Assembly: GCF_001636615.1 (NCBI RefSeq)
Contig: NZ_LGEK01000037.1
Span: 1-44,262, forward strand
Reading direction: 5' to 3'
Source of the DNA: Mucilaginibacter sp. L294
GTDB lineage: Bacteria > Bacteroidota > Bacteroidia > Sphingobacteriales > Sphingobacteriaceae
Length of the DNA: 44,262 bases
Both the position numbers and the translations under genes were made by a program. The notes under the pieces were generated by a model. It was not told the origin of the DNA. It ran no database searches and was given only the letters and a program-made list of their open reading frames with translations. This document shows positions 17,949 to 25,833 of the stretch, one piece after another; the first letter of the stretch is position 1; each line of letters starts with the position of its first letter.

Positions 17949-18170
17949 TTACTCAAGAATTTCGCAATGGTGGCCATTTTTATTCAGTAGTTTAATTATC
18001 CCCTCTACCGAAAACTCGTCCCCTTCAACCCGTAAAACTTTATCACAATCCTCCAGGTCGAAATTTATGCGGCTACCAGGTATATTACTCTTAAGCTTGA
18101 TGATAAGTGGTTTTGATTGCTCAATACTTTGCACATCTGTTTTAAAAACCTCAATCATTTTACTGATCAT
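17949..18170 (-). CDS. Small HMA-like protein without metal-binding cysteines
   Basis: A 73-residue protein with predicted beta-alpha-beta-beta-alpha-beta character. It resembles small Bacteroidota proteins with a heavy-metal-associated-like fold (INFDLEDCDKVLRVEG in the centre, GIIKLLNKNGHHCEIL at the end). The CxxC metal-binding motif of true HMA chaperones is missing and there is no signal peptide, so it is probably cytoplasmic. Its function is unknown. It follows the DUF6268-like barrel gene by 11 bp on the same strand and should be co-transcribed. Translation may start instead at M5 (position 18158), which removes the short MISK leader. Confidence 0.65.
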   Translation of the reverse strand: MISKMIEVFKTDVQSIEQSKPLIIKLKSNIPGSRINFDLEDCDKVLRVEGDEFSVEGIIKLLNKNGHHCEILE

Positions 18171-18181
18171 TTTTTGTAAAA

Positions 18182-19108
18182 TTAAAAACGGTAATTAATA
18201 CCTGTTTGGAATGCAACGCCTTTTTTCTCTATTTCAGCCGATGGCACCCGGTTGTTCAGGCTATTATATGGCACCAGGCCATCCACCTTTTGATCTTTTG
18301 TGTACCGATCCAACTTTTGTGAGAAATTATAGCCCGCGCTTATTTGTATCGAAAAGTTTTTTACCGGCATGTATTCGTAAAACAAGCTGCCTCTAAGCTG
18401 CTGTACTTGTAAATAGTCGGACCCGGTTTTCTCCGACAAACGGTAAGAGCCGCCACCTACACTAAAATCGGCACTTACACCCGTAAAGCTTTTATTGGAT
18501 AACTTGTATTTGATTTTTTCGGAAACAGGCAGTGTACCGTTAAAGGTCCAGCGGTCGCTTATATTCCAGTCAATACCTACAATCGGTATCAGCACGTTTC
18601 CAAAAAACTGCCTGGAGTATGCCGCACCTATCGAATAGCTGAACGTTGCTGATTTCCTGATCCTTAACATAACAGCTGCCGAATAAAGCATGTCTTCTCC
18701 GGATACATCTTTAAGATCTGAAGAAAGCGTTGGTATAAACGAAGCCAAAAGCGCATACTTAGGCGATAATGCTTTTTGGAAAGTAATTGGCACCGAAAAG
18801 CTATTAAACTGCGTACCTCCAAATTGCGGGCCCGTGCCAGAAAGGAATAGCCCGTTATACTCAACACCGGCAAGTAAAAAGTCCAGCTTATTATCTTTCA
18901 TGGTATAAAATACAGGTAGGGTAAGTGACCCTCCTACCTGCTGTATGTTCATTTTTTTGCCATCAATGGTAAATGGCGAATAACTGTATTGGGTGCTGAA
19001 TGATCCTAATTTAAGGTGCGCCGGGGCCTCTTCAGTTTGTTGCGCCTGTGCTTTTAGTTGAAATGCCGATAAAACGAACGCGATAAAATACAAAACCTTA
19101 GTTTTCAT
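18182..19108 (-). CDS. DUF6268-like outer-membrane beta-barrel protein
   Basis: A 308-residue protein with a signal peptide (MKTKVLYFIAFVLSAFQLKAQA) and a regular pattern of amphipathic strands ending in an aromatic residue (GINYRF), as in outer-membrane barrels. The whole-length pattern (GSLTLPVFY, DFLLAGVEYNGL, YALLASFIPTLSSD, TFNGTLPVSEKIKY) fits the DUF6268 family as I remember it. The function is unknown. A two-box candidate promoter lies 38-67 bases upstream of the start, so it may belong to the same ECF regulon as the two solenoid proteins. It leads a two-gene unit with the HMA-like protein. Confidence 0.72.
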   Translation of the reverse strand: MKTKVLYFIAFVLSAFQLKAQAQQTEEAPAHLKLGSFSTQYSYSPFTIDGKKMNIQQVGGSLTLPVFYTMKDNKLDFLLAGVEYNGLFLSGTGPQFGGTQFNSFSVPITFQKALSPKYALLASFIPTLSSDLKDVSGEDMLYSAAVMLRIRKSATFSYSIGAAYSRQFFGNVLIPIVGIDWNISDRWTFNGTLPVSEKIKYKLSNKSFTGVSADFSVGGGSYRLSEKTGSDYLQVQQLRGSLFYEYMPVKNFSIQISAGYNFSQKLDRYTKDQKVDGLVPYNSLNNRVPSAEIEKKGVAFQTGINYRF

Positions 19109-19145
19109 GTTTGTTGTGGGTTAATTTTCTTATTAATTCCACACT

Positions 19146-19175
19146 TAAACACATAAGATTGGGTTTACCCTTACT
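19146..19175 (-). promoter_or_regulatory. Candidate ECF-type promoter, site C
   Basis: Read on the minus strand: AGTAAGGGTA (19175-19166), 13 bases, GTGTTTA (19152-19146), ending 37 bases before the DUF6268-like start. The upstream box is identical to sites A and B apart from the first C; the downstream box keeps GTGT. Confidence 0.55.
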
Positions 19176-19455
19176 CTACAGAAAACTATTTTACATCGCG
19201 CTTATGTAAAAACATTAATTACACAATTTAAAAATCCGCTACTTTGCCTTGGCTCAAATGCGCCAATGGCATTTATCATCTGATGAACCATTATGCAATA
19301 TTTTAACCTATGCGCAATAGCATTTTAATCAACAAAAATGCGTGAAAGAAGGCTATATAATTGCCTTAAAATATGTAGTTTTGGATTGGTAACTTTGAAG
19401 CAGGATGATGTTTTTATCACGATGAACATCATATATAAACCTGTGAAGGCGCTCA

Positions 19456-19563
19456 ATGGAAGAAACTATCTTTAATATCATAGTATATATTGTGATTGGT
19501 GTAAGTTTATATTTTTACATCCGTTATCAAGATAAATTACTCATAACTCATACCAAAGTTTAA
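19456..19563 (+). CDS. Possible 35-residue single-span membrane micro-protein
   Basis: An ATG at 19456 opens 35 codons ending in TAA. The product has a short acidic start (MEETIF), a continuous hydrophobic stretch of about 17 residues (NIIVYIVIGVSLYFYI), then RYQDK and a polar tail, as in small single-span inner-membrane proteins. No family is recognised, and the AT-rich surroundings make chance ORFs common. It is the only plus-strand candidate between two minus-strand genes. Confidence 0.3.
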   Translation: MEETIFNIIVYIVIGVSLYFYIRYQDKLLITHTKV

Positions 19564-19638
19564 TTACTTATAAACTATTATTGCCTCAATTTACTGCTCA
19601 ACAATAACCACCCGCTACAGTAAATCACCCACCTTCAG

Positions 19639-19662
19639 CTTCTATTTTGATCAAAATAGAAG
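19639..19662. repeat. Perfect 24-bp AT-rich palindrome
   Basis: The half-site CTTCTATTTTGA is followed directly by its reverse complement with no loop. It lies 92 bp downstream of the hybrid sensor gene's stop codon. It could be a protein-binding site or a weak transcript end; with only two G/C pairs per arm near the outside, it is a poor intrinsic terminator. Confidence 0.6.
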
Positions 19663-19753
19663 AAACACTCATTCCCTCCACCCTGCCAGCCCCCCCCATC
19701 TCCGCATACCAGCCGGTAAACCAAGCAGCCGTAATTCCCTGAAACAACACATC

Positions 19754-22700
19754 CTAATTGGATTTTGGGACTTTTATATTTGGCAGCCTGTTTTGCAACC
19801 TGAACTCATTAGGCGAACAGTCAAATATCCTTTTAAACTCCCTAAAAAAGTACGTTTTATTGTTGAAGCCGGTGCGATAAAAAATTTCAGAAACCGTTAG
19901 GTCCGAACTGGTAAGAAGTACTGCCGCTTTTTGTACGCGTATGTTCCTGATCAGCTCTGTCGGCGTCATGTCCGATAGCGACTTGATCTTCCTGTATAAT
20001 TGAATTTTGCTCAAATGAAGCGCATTTTCTAAAAAGGCACCGTCAAGTTCCTGGTCAATATTTTCTTCTATTACCCTTGTCACTTTTTCAATGAATTTTT
20101 TATCGCTTTCACTAACATCTTTATTATCCAATTGCGCGGCCATGTTGCCGCTATTAAATAGGTGGTGCAATCTGCTGCGATACTCCAAAAGTTTTTGAAT
20201 CCTCACCAATAAATGTTCTGTTTGGAATGGCTTGGGGATATACGCATCAGCACCACAACTGTAACCCTCTGTCATGTGTTGTATCGTGGTACGGGCAGAG
20301 AGCAATAAAAATGGTATATGGCAGGTTTCGGACGTATTTTTGATGAGGTTACAAAGCTCAAGCCCGTTCATATCCGGCATCATAATATCGCTTATGATCA
20401 GGTCTGGTGTTGCCCGGCGGATCACTTCGAGTGCCTGCTTACCTGTAGATGCTTCGTAAATAATATAAGTGTCGCTCAAAATATCCTTTAACAAATACCT
20501 GATAAATTTTTCATCATCTACTATCAGGATCACTTTTTTCTCCTCCTGCTCCAGGCTTTTGATCATTGATCTTTTATTGTTATCGCCCACAGTAACCGTA
20601 TTGATCTGTGGAGCCGCCGTGAGTGAATTAAAGATGTAAGATGAACTTTCGGCCTTATCCGGGTCTGTAAGCTGCTCATCTGCCGGCGGCACATATTCAA
20701 ACGGCAGGTTAACATGGAACGAGACCCAGTTATTCTCACATTTTACGCAGATACTACCGTGCAGCAGTTGCACCAATTGCCGGGTAAAGGCCAGGCCAAT
20801 GCCCGAACTTACTTTATTGCGCTGGCTGCCATCCACCACAAAAAACTTATCGAACAAGCGGTTTATTTCTTCTGCGGATAACTTGCAGCCGGAATTTGCC
20901 ACAACTATTTCTAATTGGCCAGTCTCTTTCGCTTCATGTACCGAAAAAATAATGTACTGATTATGATCGCAATGCTTAAATGCATTTGATAAAAGGTTAA
21001 AAACTATCTTTTCAAGCTTATCCTTATCCATCCATATACTAATGCCCGGTTCAATATGTATGGAGTAATCCAGTTCTTTCTGCTCTACCAAAGCATTAAA
21101 CAAACCCGCGCGATTTGTTAACAGATCAGAGATATCGAAATGGGTGTAGTGGTTTTTCAGCTGACCAGATTCTGCCTTGCGGAATTCCAGTAACTGGTGA
21201 ACTAGGTAGTGTAACCTGGATGCTTCCTGTTTTACGATAGACAGGAAGTTGCCGCTTTGCGTTGGCTGCTCATTCGTTTTATTTTTGAACAGGTAGCGCT
21301 CTAATGAACCCAGGATTAGGGTTAAAGGCGTTTGAAGTTCATGCGCTATATTGGTAAAAAAGTTGATCTGCTCCTGGTGCAGGTCCTCATCTTTTTCGCG
21401 CAGCATATGTTCCATTTTCAACTCCTGCTCCATAACAAACTTATTTTTACGATAGCGCACAAACAGGAAACCCGATACCAAAATTAAAGCGGCATAACCC
21501 AAAAATGCCCATAGCGTTAACCACCAATATTGCTCTACTGTTACGGTAAAAGCGGTAATGCCGCGCGTCCAAACCCCTTCGCCGTTTGACCATTTGATGC
21601 GCAGCGTATAATTGCCGGGGGGCAGGTTATTGTAGATGATTTTTTCGTGCTTACCAATAAAGTGCCAATCTTTGTCTGCCCCTTCTAAAAAGTATGCATA
21701 CTGGCATTTTTGAGAGTTGACGTAGGTAATAGGTTGCAGGTTCAGTTCGAAATAATTGTCCTGCGGTTTTAAAATATAGTGCTGATTAATAACAGAGCCA
21801 TCTTTAGTTAATACCTTAAGGCCGCGCTCGGCCTGGTTCTTACCGGCAAACTGCATATCAGATATCAGCAAATGCGGCTGCTCGTTACTCACATGGATAT
21901 TCTGTGGCATAAAGTAGTTAAAGCCATAAATGCCACCAAAATACATTACGCCGCTCTTATCTTTCCATACGGCATTATCGCTAAACTCGTCGCTTTGTAA
22001 GCCGTCAGATTCCTTGTAATGCACTATTTTTAAATCCTGAGGATTGATCTTTGCGAGCCCTTTGTTAGTACTGATCCAGATATTACTTTTTTCATCCTCG
22101 CTGATGGCATGGATAGTATTATTGGGCAAGCCGTTATCTACATGTAATTTATTAAAAACAGGGGTGGCTGTTTTAGCCGCGGCCGCCTCGTCTATCCAGT
22201 TTAGGCCGAAGCTGGTGCCTACCCATAGCCGCTTTGCCTTATCCAGGTATAAGGATAGCACATCGTTATTTGATAAACTTCCTTTGTAGGTATAAGCCTT
22301 CAGGGTAGTGAATTTTTTTTCTTTTTTATCAAAATAACTAAGGCCACCATACCTGCACCCTATCCAAAGCCGATCATTAGTACCCCGGGCAATTGTATAG
22401 ATCACATCCCCCCCCGGCCCGTTGGATTGGCCTGTGTAATGGTATGCTTTTAAATAATTGATCCTTACCTGGCCAGCACTATTCTTTTCCAGTTTAAGGT
22501 GTATCATGCCACTCTCATTCAGTCCCATCCAAACAGAACCGTCTTCATCCGGCAGGATGCAGTGTACAGAACCAAAGGCTGGATAATCTTTACTGTTACT
22601 GATATCCTCCCATTTAATAAATTGCTTGGATTTAAGATCATACAAGGTAACCCCGGGTGCATCAGAACCGATGTATGCCAGCCCGTCACCTCCTTTTTCA

Positions 22701-23890
22701 ATGGCGTAAACGCAATTATCCAGCAAATCGACACTGGTATGAAAGGATTTGATGGCAGAGAAGGTGGCATTCTTTTTACCCCAGTCTTTTATGGTAATGA
22801 TACCGTTACCCTTAGTGCCGATCCAAAGCTCGCCATTAATATCAGAAAAAGCCCGTACAGGAATATGAAACGACTGTCCGTTAGGTTGTTTTTGTACGAT
22901 GCCGAAATAATTTTCTTTTTTAACAACTTTTAAAATGCCATTGCCGTCCGTGCCGAACCAAAGCAGGTTGGTAGCATCATTCATTAACGAGGTGACGCGC
23001 ACATTTTGTAATACGGGGATCTGTGCTGCAATAGTGCTGACCGGTTTAAATTGCTCATCATATTCCCCTATGCCTTTTGATGCCCATGCAAAAACATAAT
23101 GCTGCTTAAAAAAATCCATAGAACGCACTTCGTGAGGAAGTTTGAGTATTTCCTGCTTCTCAAAGTTATGATCGATTTTAACCAGGTTACTGGCACGGGT
23201 AGTATAAAACACCACATGATTAGCCATGAATATATTATCGACATCTTCTACGGCCTTAAAACGCCGCTGCAGTGTAAAACCATTCGCCGTATTTTGATAG
23301 GCTTCCAACTTGCCTTTATCTTTTAATAACCACAGCATACCCTGCTCATCAAAGAAGATCCGAAGCAGCATAAACTCGCCGGTACCATTCATCTTTACCT
23401 TTTCGAAAATATCTTTTGTCGGGTTATATTTTAATATCTCCGAACTATTACGCCTTGCCGCGTAAACATTATCATGGCCGTCAACAACAACGGTATAACC
23501 GTTAGAGATAACCTTTTGGCGATTGTAAAAATAATTGGTAAAATCTCCGGTGTTTTTATTGAACCTGGAAAGTCCCTCTACAGTACCTATCCAGATATTG
23601 CGCTTTTTATCGCCGGTTATCTGGTAAATAACGTTACTGGCAATGGCACGCCTGTTATCGTCTTTTTCGTAATTAAAAACGTGAATATTGTTGCCATCGT
23701 AAAAGTTCAGCCCGTCCCAGGTACCAAACCAAATGATATTATCAGAATCCTGGTAAATGGTATTGATACAGCTGTTTGATAGCCCCGTGCTATTATCAAT
23801 TTGCTGGTAAGTGTATTGCGCACGGCATTCATCAAACCAAAACACCGACCCGACAACAATGAATAAAGCGTATAAATACCTCATATACAA
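19754..23890 (-). CDS. Hybrid two-component system sensor/regulator (HTCS)
   Basis: A 1378-residue one-protein signalling system of the type that controls Bacteroidota glycan loci. In order: signal peptide (1-24); a large periplasmic part of Reg_prop propeller repeats (about 30-660; WFGTWDG, IWIGT, LWVGT); a Y_Y_Y domain (about 710-785); one transmembrane helix (789-812); HisKA with His850 in HELQTP; HATPase (N-box NLLSNAFKH near 969, G-box SSGIGLAF near 1030); a receiver with Asp1125/Asp1126, phospho-acceptor Asp1168 and Lys1220; and an AraC-type DNA-binding domain (about 1265-1365). These sensors bind a glycan fragment in the periplasm and activate SusC/D operons. The likely targets are the SusC promoters in this window. 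A LacI-like palindrome lies about 190 bp upstream. Confidence 0.96.
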   Translation of the reverse strand: MYMRYLYALFIVVGSVFWFDECRAQYTYQQIDNSTGLSNSCINTIYQDSDNIIWFGTWDGLNFYDGNNIHVFNYEKDDNRRAIASNVIYQITGDKKRNIWIGTVEGLSRFNKNTGDFTNYFYNRQKVISNGYTVVVDGHDNVYAARRNSSEILKYNPTKDIFEKVKMNGTGEFMLLRIFFDEQGMLWLLKDKGKLEAYQNTANGFTLQRRFKAVEDVDNIFMANHVVFYTTRASNLVKIDHNFEKQEILKLPHEVRSMDFFKQHYVFAWASKGIGEYDEQFKPVSTIAAQIPVLQNVRVTSLMNDATNLLWFGTDGNGILKVVKKENYFGIVQKQPNGQSFHIPVRAFSDINGELWIGTKGNGIITIKDWGKKNATFSAIKSFHTSVDLLDNCVYAIEKGGDGLAYIGSDAPGVTLYDLKSKQFIKWEDISNSKDYPAFGSVHCILPDEDGSVWMGLNESGMIHLKLEKNSAGQVRINYLKAYHYTGQSNGPGGDVIYTIARGTNDRLWIGCRYGGLSYFDKKEKKFTTLKAYTYKGSLSNNDVLSLYLDKAKRLWVGTSFGLNWIDEAAAAKTATPVFNKLHVDNGLPNNTIHAISEDEKSNIWISTNKGLAKINPQDLKIVHYKESDGLQSDEFSDNAVWKDKSGVMYFGGIYGFNYFMPQNIHVSNEQPHLLISDMQFAGKNQAERGLKVLTKDGSVINQHYILKPQDNYFELNLQPITYVNSQKCQYAYFLEGADKDWHFIGKHEKIIYNNLPPGNYTLRIKWSNGEGVWTRGITAFTVTVEQYWWLTLWAFLGYAALILVSGFLFVRYRKNKFVMEQELKMEHMLREKDEDLHQEQINFFTNIAHELQTPLTLILGSLERYLFKNKTNEQPTQSGNFLSIVKQEASRLHYLVHQLLEFRKAESGQLKNHYTHFDISDLLTNRAGLFNALVEQKELDYSIHIEPGISIWMDKDKLEKIVFNLLSNAFKHCDHNQYIIFSVHEAKETGQLEIVVANSGCKLSAEEINRLFDKFFVVDGSQRNKVSSGIGLAFTRQLVQLLHGSICVKCENNWVSFHVNLPFEYVPPADEQLTDPDKAESSSYIFNSLTAAPQINTVTVGDNNKRSMIKSLEQEEKKVILIVDDEKFIRYLLKDILSDTYIIYEASTGKQALEVIRRATPDLIISDIMMPDMNGLELCNLIKNTSETCHIPFLLLSARTTIQHMTEGYSCGADAYIPKPFQTEHLLVRIQKLLEYRSRLHHLFNSGNMAAQLDNKDVSESDKKFIEKVTRVIEENIDQELDGAFLENALHLSKIQLYRKIKSLSDMTPTELIRNIRVQKAAVLLTSSDLTVSEIFYRTGFNNKTYFFREFKRIFDCSPNEFRLQNRLPNIKVPKSN

Positions 23891-24080
23891 GTAGTATAAA
23901 CAGCTATAAACGCATATCCTGCATATGAATGGCAGGCATAATATTCATAAAACAGGAAGAGGTGTTTATAACTGGTATAACAAACTTAAAAAATAAGCCG
24001 GTATATGGGTAATACTATTTTAACCTTTAATAATGCTTTATCAATTTTAAAAGGCCTTAAGGTTAACAAAAAGCGCATTT

Positions 24081-24092
24081 TTAAACGTTTTA
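24081..24092. promoter_or_regulatory. LacI-type operator-like palindrome upstream of the HTCS gene
   Basis: TTAAACGTTTTA is one base from the perfect palindrome TAAAACGTTTTA found upstream of the GH92 gene. It lies in the 239-bp gap between the GH5-like gene and the HTCS gene, about 190 bp upstream of the HTCS start. Confidence 0.4.
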
Positions 24093-24129
24093 TATATGTA
24101 CTAATTACACACTATAATATGTTTAAAGA

Positions 24130-25821
24130 TTAATTTGCCGCAATAATAAGCACTGCCTCCTGCCCTGCATCCAGTTTAAACCCGGGCACGCTGATTTGGC
24201 CATTAAATACTTTTGGTTGAGCTATTTGCCCCGTTTTTAATATTGATGGGTAAAATACCTTGCCTGCTGGTTTATCATTGCCTGTATAAGCTAAAGAAAT
24301 AACCGAGGTTAAGGCTTCACCGGTTGTATTGAGCAGATAAATAAAGTATTGGTTACCACATTTTACGCCTTGGGCATGTAGCCTGCCTGCAGTAACATCC
24401 ACCTGTACAAATTTACCGTTACCCGCTTTCAGCATCATATCGCTAACCTGCCTTACACCTTTAAAGTACGGGGCCATATGCTCGTCGTCAAACAACTCCC
24501 ACCACCAGCTCATAGGCAATATAGGCGTAGGGCTAAACATGCCGTACCATAAACCGCGCTTATAATCAAAAATGGCTTCTTTAGCATATTTCTTATCGGC
24601 ATCCTCCCATCTAAAGCCAAATTCGCCAACTACATATGGCTTGCGGTAATTTTCGATATAATCCGGATAAATGGCCGGGATTTTTTCAGTGTGTTTATAG
24701 ATGTGTTTCTGATTAAAGTCGAGATAAGCAAGCGAGTTCATCCCTTCAATATCCCGGTGCGATACGCTGGTGGTTACCAGGTGTTTGTATGGGTCTATAT
24801 CCTTCAAGTATCGGCTCATATCGTCATGCCATTGGGTAATGTAGTGGTGCGGTATCAATATACTGTCCTGTTTGGTAAAAGCGGCGTTGTCTATTTCGTT
24901 AAAGAATTCAATGGCAGCAATATTGGTGCTGTATCCCCAGCGGGCAATTACATAACGCAGCTTATTCTTATACTTTTGCTTAGCAGATGTCAGGCTAAAA
25001 AACTCGGTTGGTGTTTTTGCAGGGCCGCCGTTTACTTGGTTGTACGGGCTATTTTTCCAGCCTCCTTCTTCCATTAAATGGCCATGCCAATCCAGCGTGA
25101 GCATAAAGTATAGGCCCAAAGAATCCGTTAGGTTCACCAGTTCGTCCATACGCTTAACGGCACCGGGGTTAAAGTATTCGTTGCTATTGGTGTATCGTTT
25201 GGTCGATCGCACTTTTTTCCACTCCAGCGGCATGTTCCAGTAACACATCCAGGTACGGAAAAAATTAGCCCCGTTTTTTGAAAGTGTTGGTAATAAATGG
25301 TCATAAGTATATTGATCATCCTCGAACGAGCGCGACTCCCAGGCCACGTTCTCTCCTATCCCTCTGAAACTTTTTCCGTTATCAAATTTAAAGGTCCAAA
25401 GGTTGTTCTTGTGCAAAAACCCGGCTTTAGCCGAAGATACTGCTGTAAACTTCGATACTGCGCTTTCTGTTGTTTTACCTTTATTGTTCAGGCTGAAGTA
25501 GTAATTATAAACGCCAACTTCCTGCGGGGTAAAACGGGCTTTCCAGGCTGATGAACGATCATCGCCTTTTTCAAAATAGCAGGGCAGTACCAACGGCTTG
25601 CCTGATGGACTGGTGAGCACCATATCCAGGCTTATCTCCTGCTGGTCGTAAGGGTTTGTAAACGGGGCAGATAATTTAATATCCCACTCCGCTTTCTTAT
25701 ATTCGGATACCTTTTGGGTTGCAAGGGTATAAGTGATATCGCCGGGCTGCGCGCAGGCTATGCCCACGCGCAACAGCGATACTACAACCAATGCACCAAC
25801 TATTTTATAGAAGCTTTTCAT
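24130..25821 (-). CDS. DUF5060 + GH5-like secreted glycoside hydrolase
   Basis: A 563-residue secreted enzyme. After the signal peptide (1-24) comes an immunoglobulin-like DUF5060 domain (about 28-125), then a TIM barrel of the GH5/clan A type (about 140-460), and a small C-terminal beta-domain. IEFFNEID puts the acid/base at Glu309 and VVGEFGFRW puts the nucleophile at Glu400, so the retaining Glu pair is intact. FFRTWMCYW and LDWHGH also fit a clan A barrel. The subfamily is unclear, so beta-mannanase, beta-glucanase or exo-acting beta-mannosidase are all open; next to a GH26 mannanase a role on beta-mannan or manno-oligosaccharides is likely. It lies 12 bp after the GH26 gene and closes the SusC1 operon. 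Confidence 0.8.
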   Translation of the reverse strand: MKSFYKIVGALVVVSLLRVGIACAQPGDITYTLATQKVSEYKKAEWDIKLSAPFTNPYDQQEISLDMVLTSPSGKPLVLPCYFEKGDDRSSAWKARFTPQEVGVYNYYFSLNNKGKTTESAVSKFTAVSSAKAGFLHKNNLWTFKFDNGKSFRGIGENVAWESRSFEDDQYTYDHLLPTLSKNGANFFRTWMCYWNMPLEWKKVRSTKRYTNSNEYFNPGAVKRMDELVNLTDSLGLYFMLTLDWHGHLMEEGGWKNSPYNQVNGGPAKTPTEFFSLTSAKQKYKNKLRYVIARWGYSTNIAAIEFFNEIDNAAFTKQDSILIPHHYITQWHDDMSRYLKDIDPYKHLVTTSVSHRDIEGMNSLAYLDFNQKHIYKHTEKIPAIYPDYIENYRKPYVVGEFGFRWEDADKKYAKEAIFDYKRGLWYGMFSPTPILPMSWWWELFDDEHMAPYFKGVRQVSDMMLKAGNGKFVQVDVTAGRLHAQGVKCGNQYFIYLLNTTGEALTSVISLAYTGNDKPAGKVFYPSILKTGQIAQPKVFNGQISVPGFKLDAGQEAVLIIAAN

Positions 25822-25833
25822 TCAATATTTATA

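Larger units (their letters stand above)
19109..19753. other. 645-bp intergenic region with micro-ORF and long palindrome
   Basis: This is the longest gap in the window. It contains candidate promoter site C, a possible 35-codon membrane micro-ORF (19456-19563), an alternative overlapping 45-codon frame from 19338 that does not look protein-like, and a perfect 24-bp palindrome at 19639-19662. I see no tRNA, insertion sequence or longer gene remnant. Confidence 0.6.

Noticed and set aside
19338..19475. 45-codon plus-strand frame in the 645-bp gap
   Set aside because: It has no recognisable fold or signal, and it overlaps the more plausible 35-residue membrane frame.
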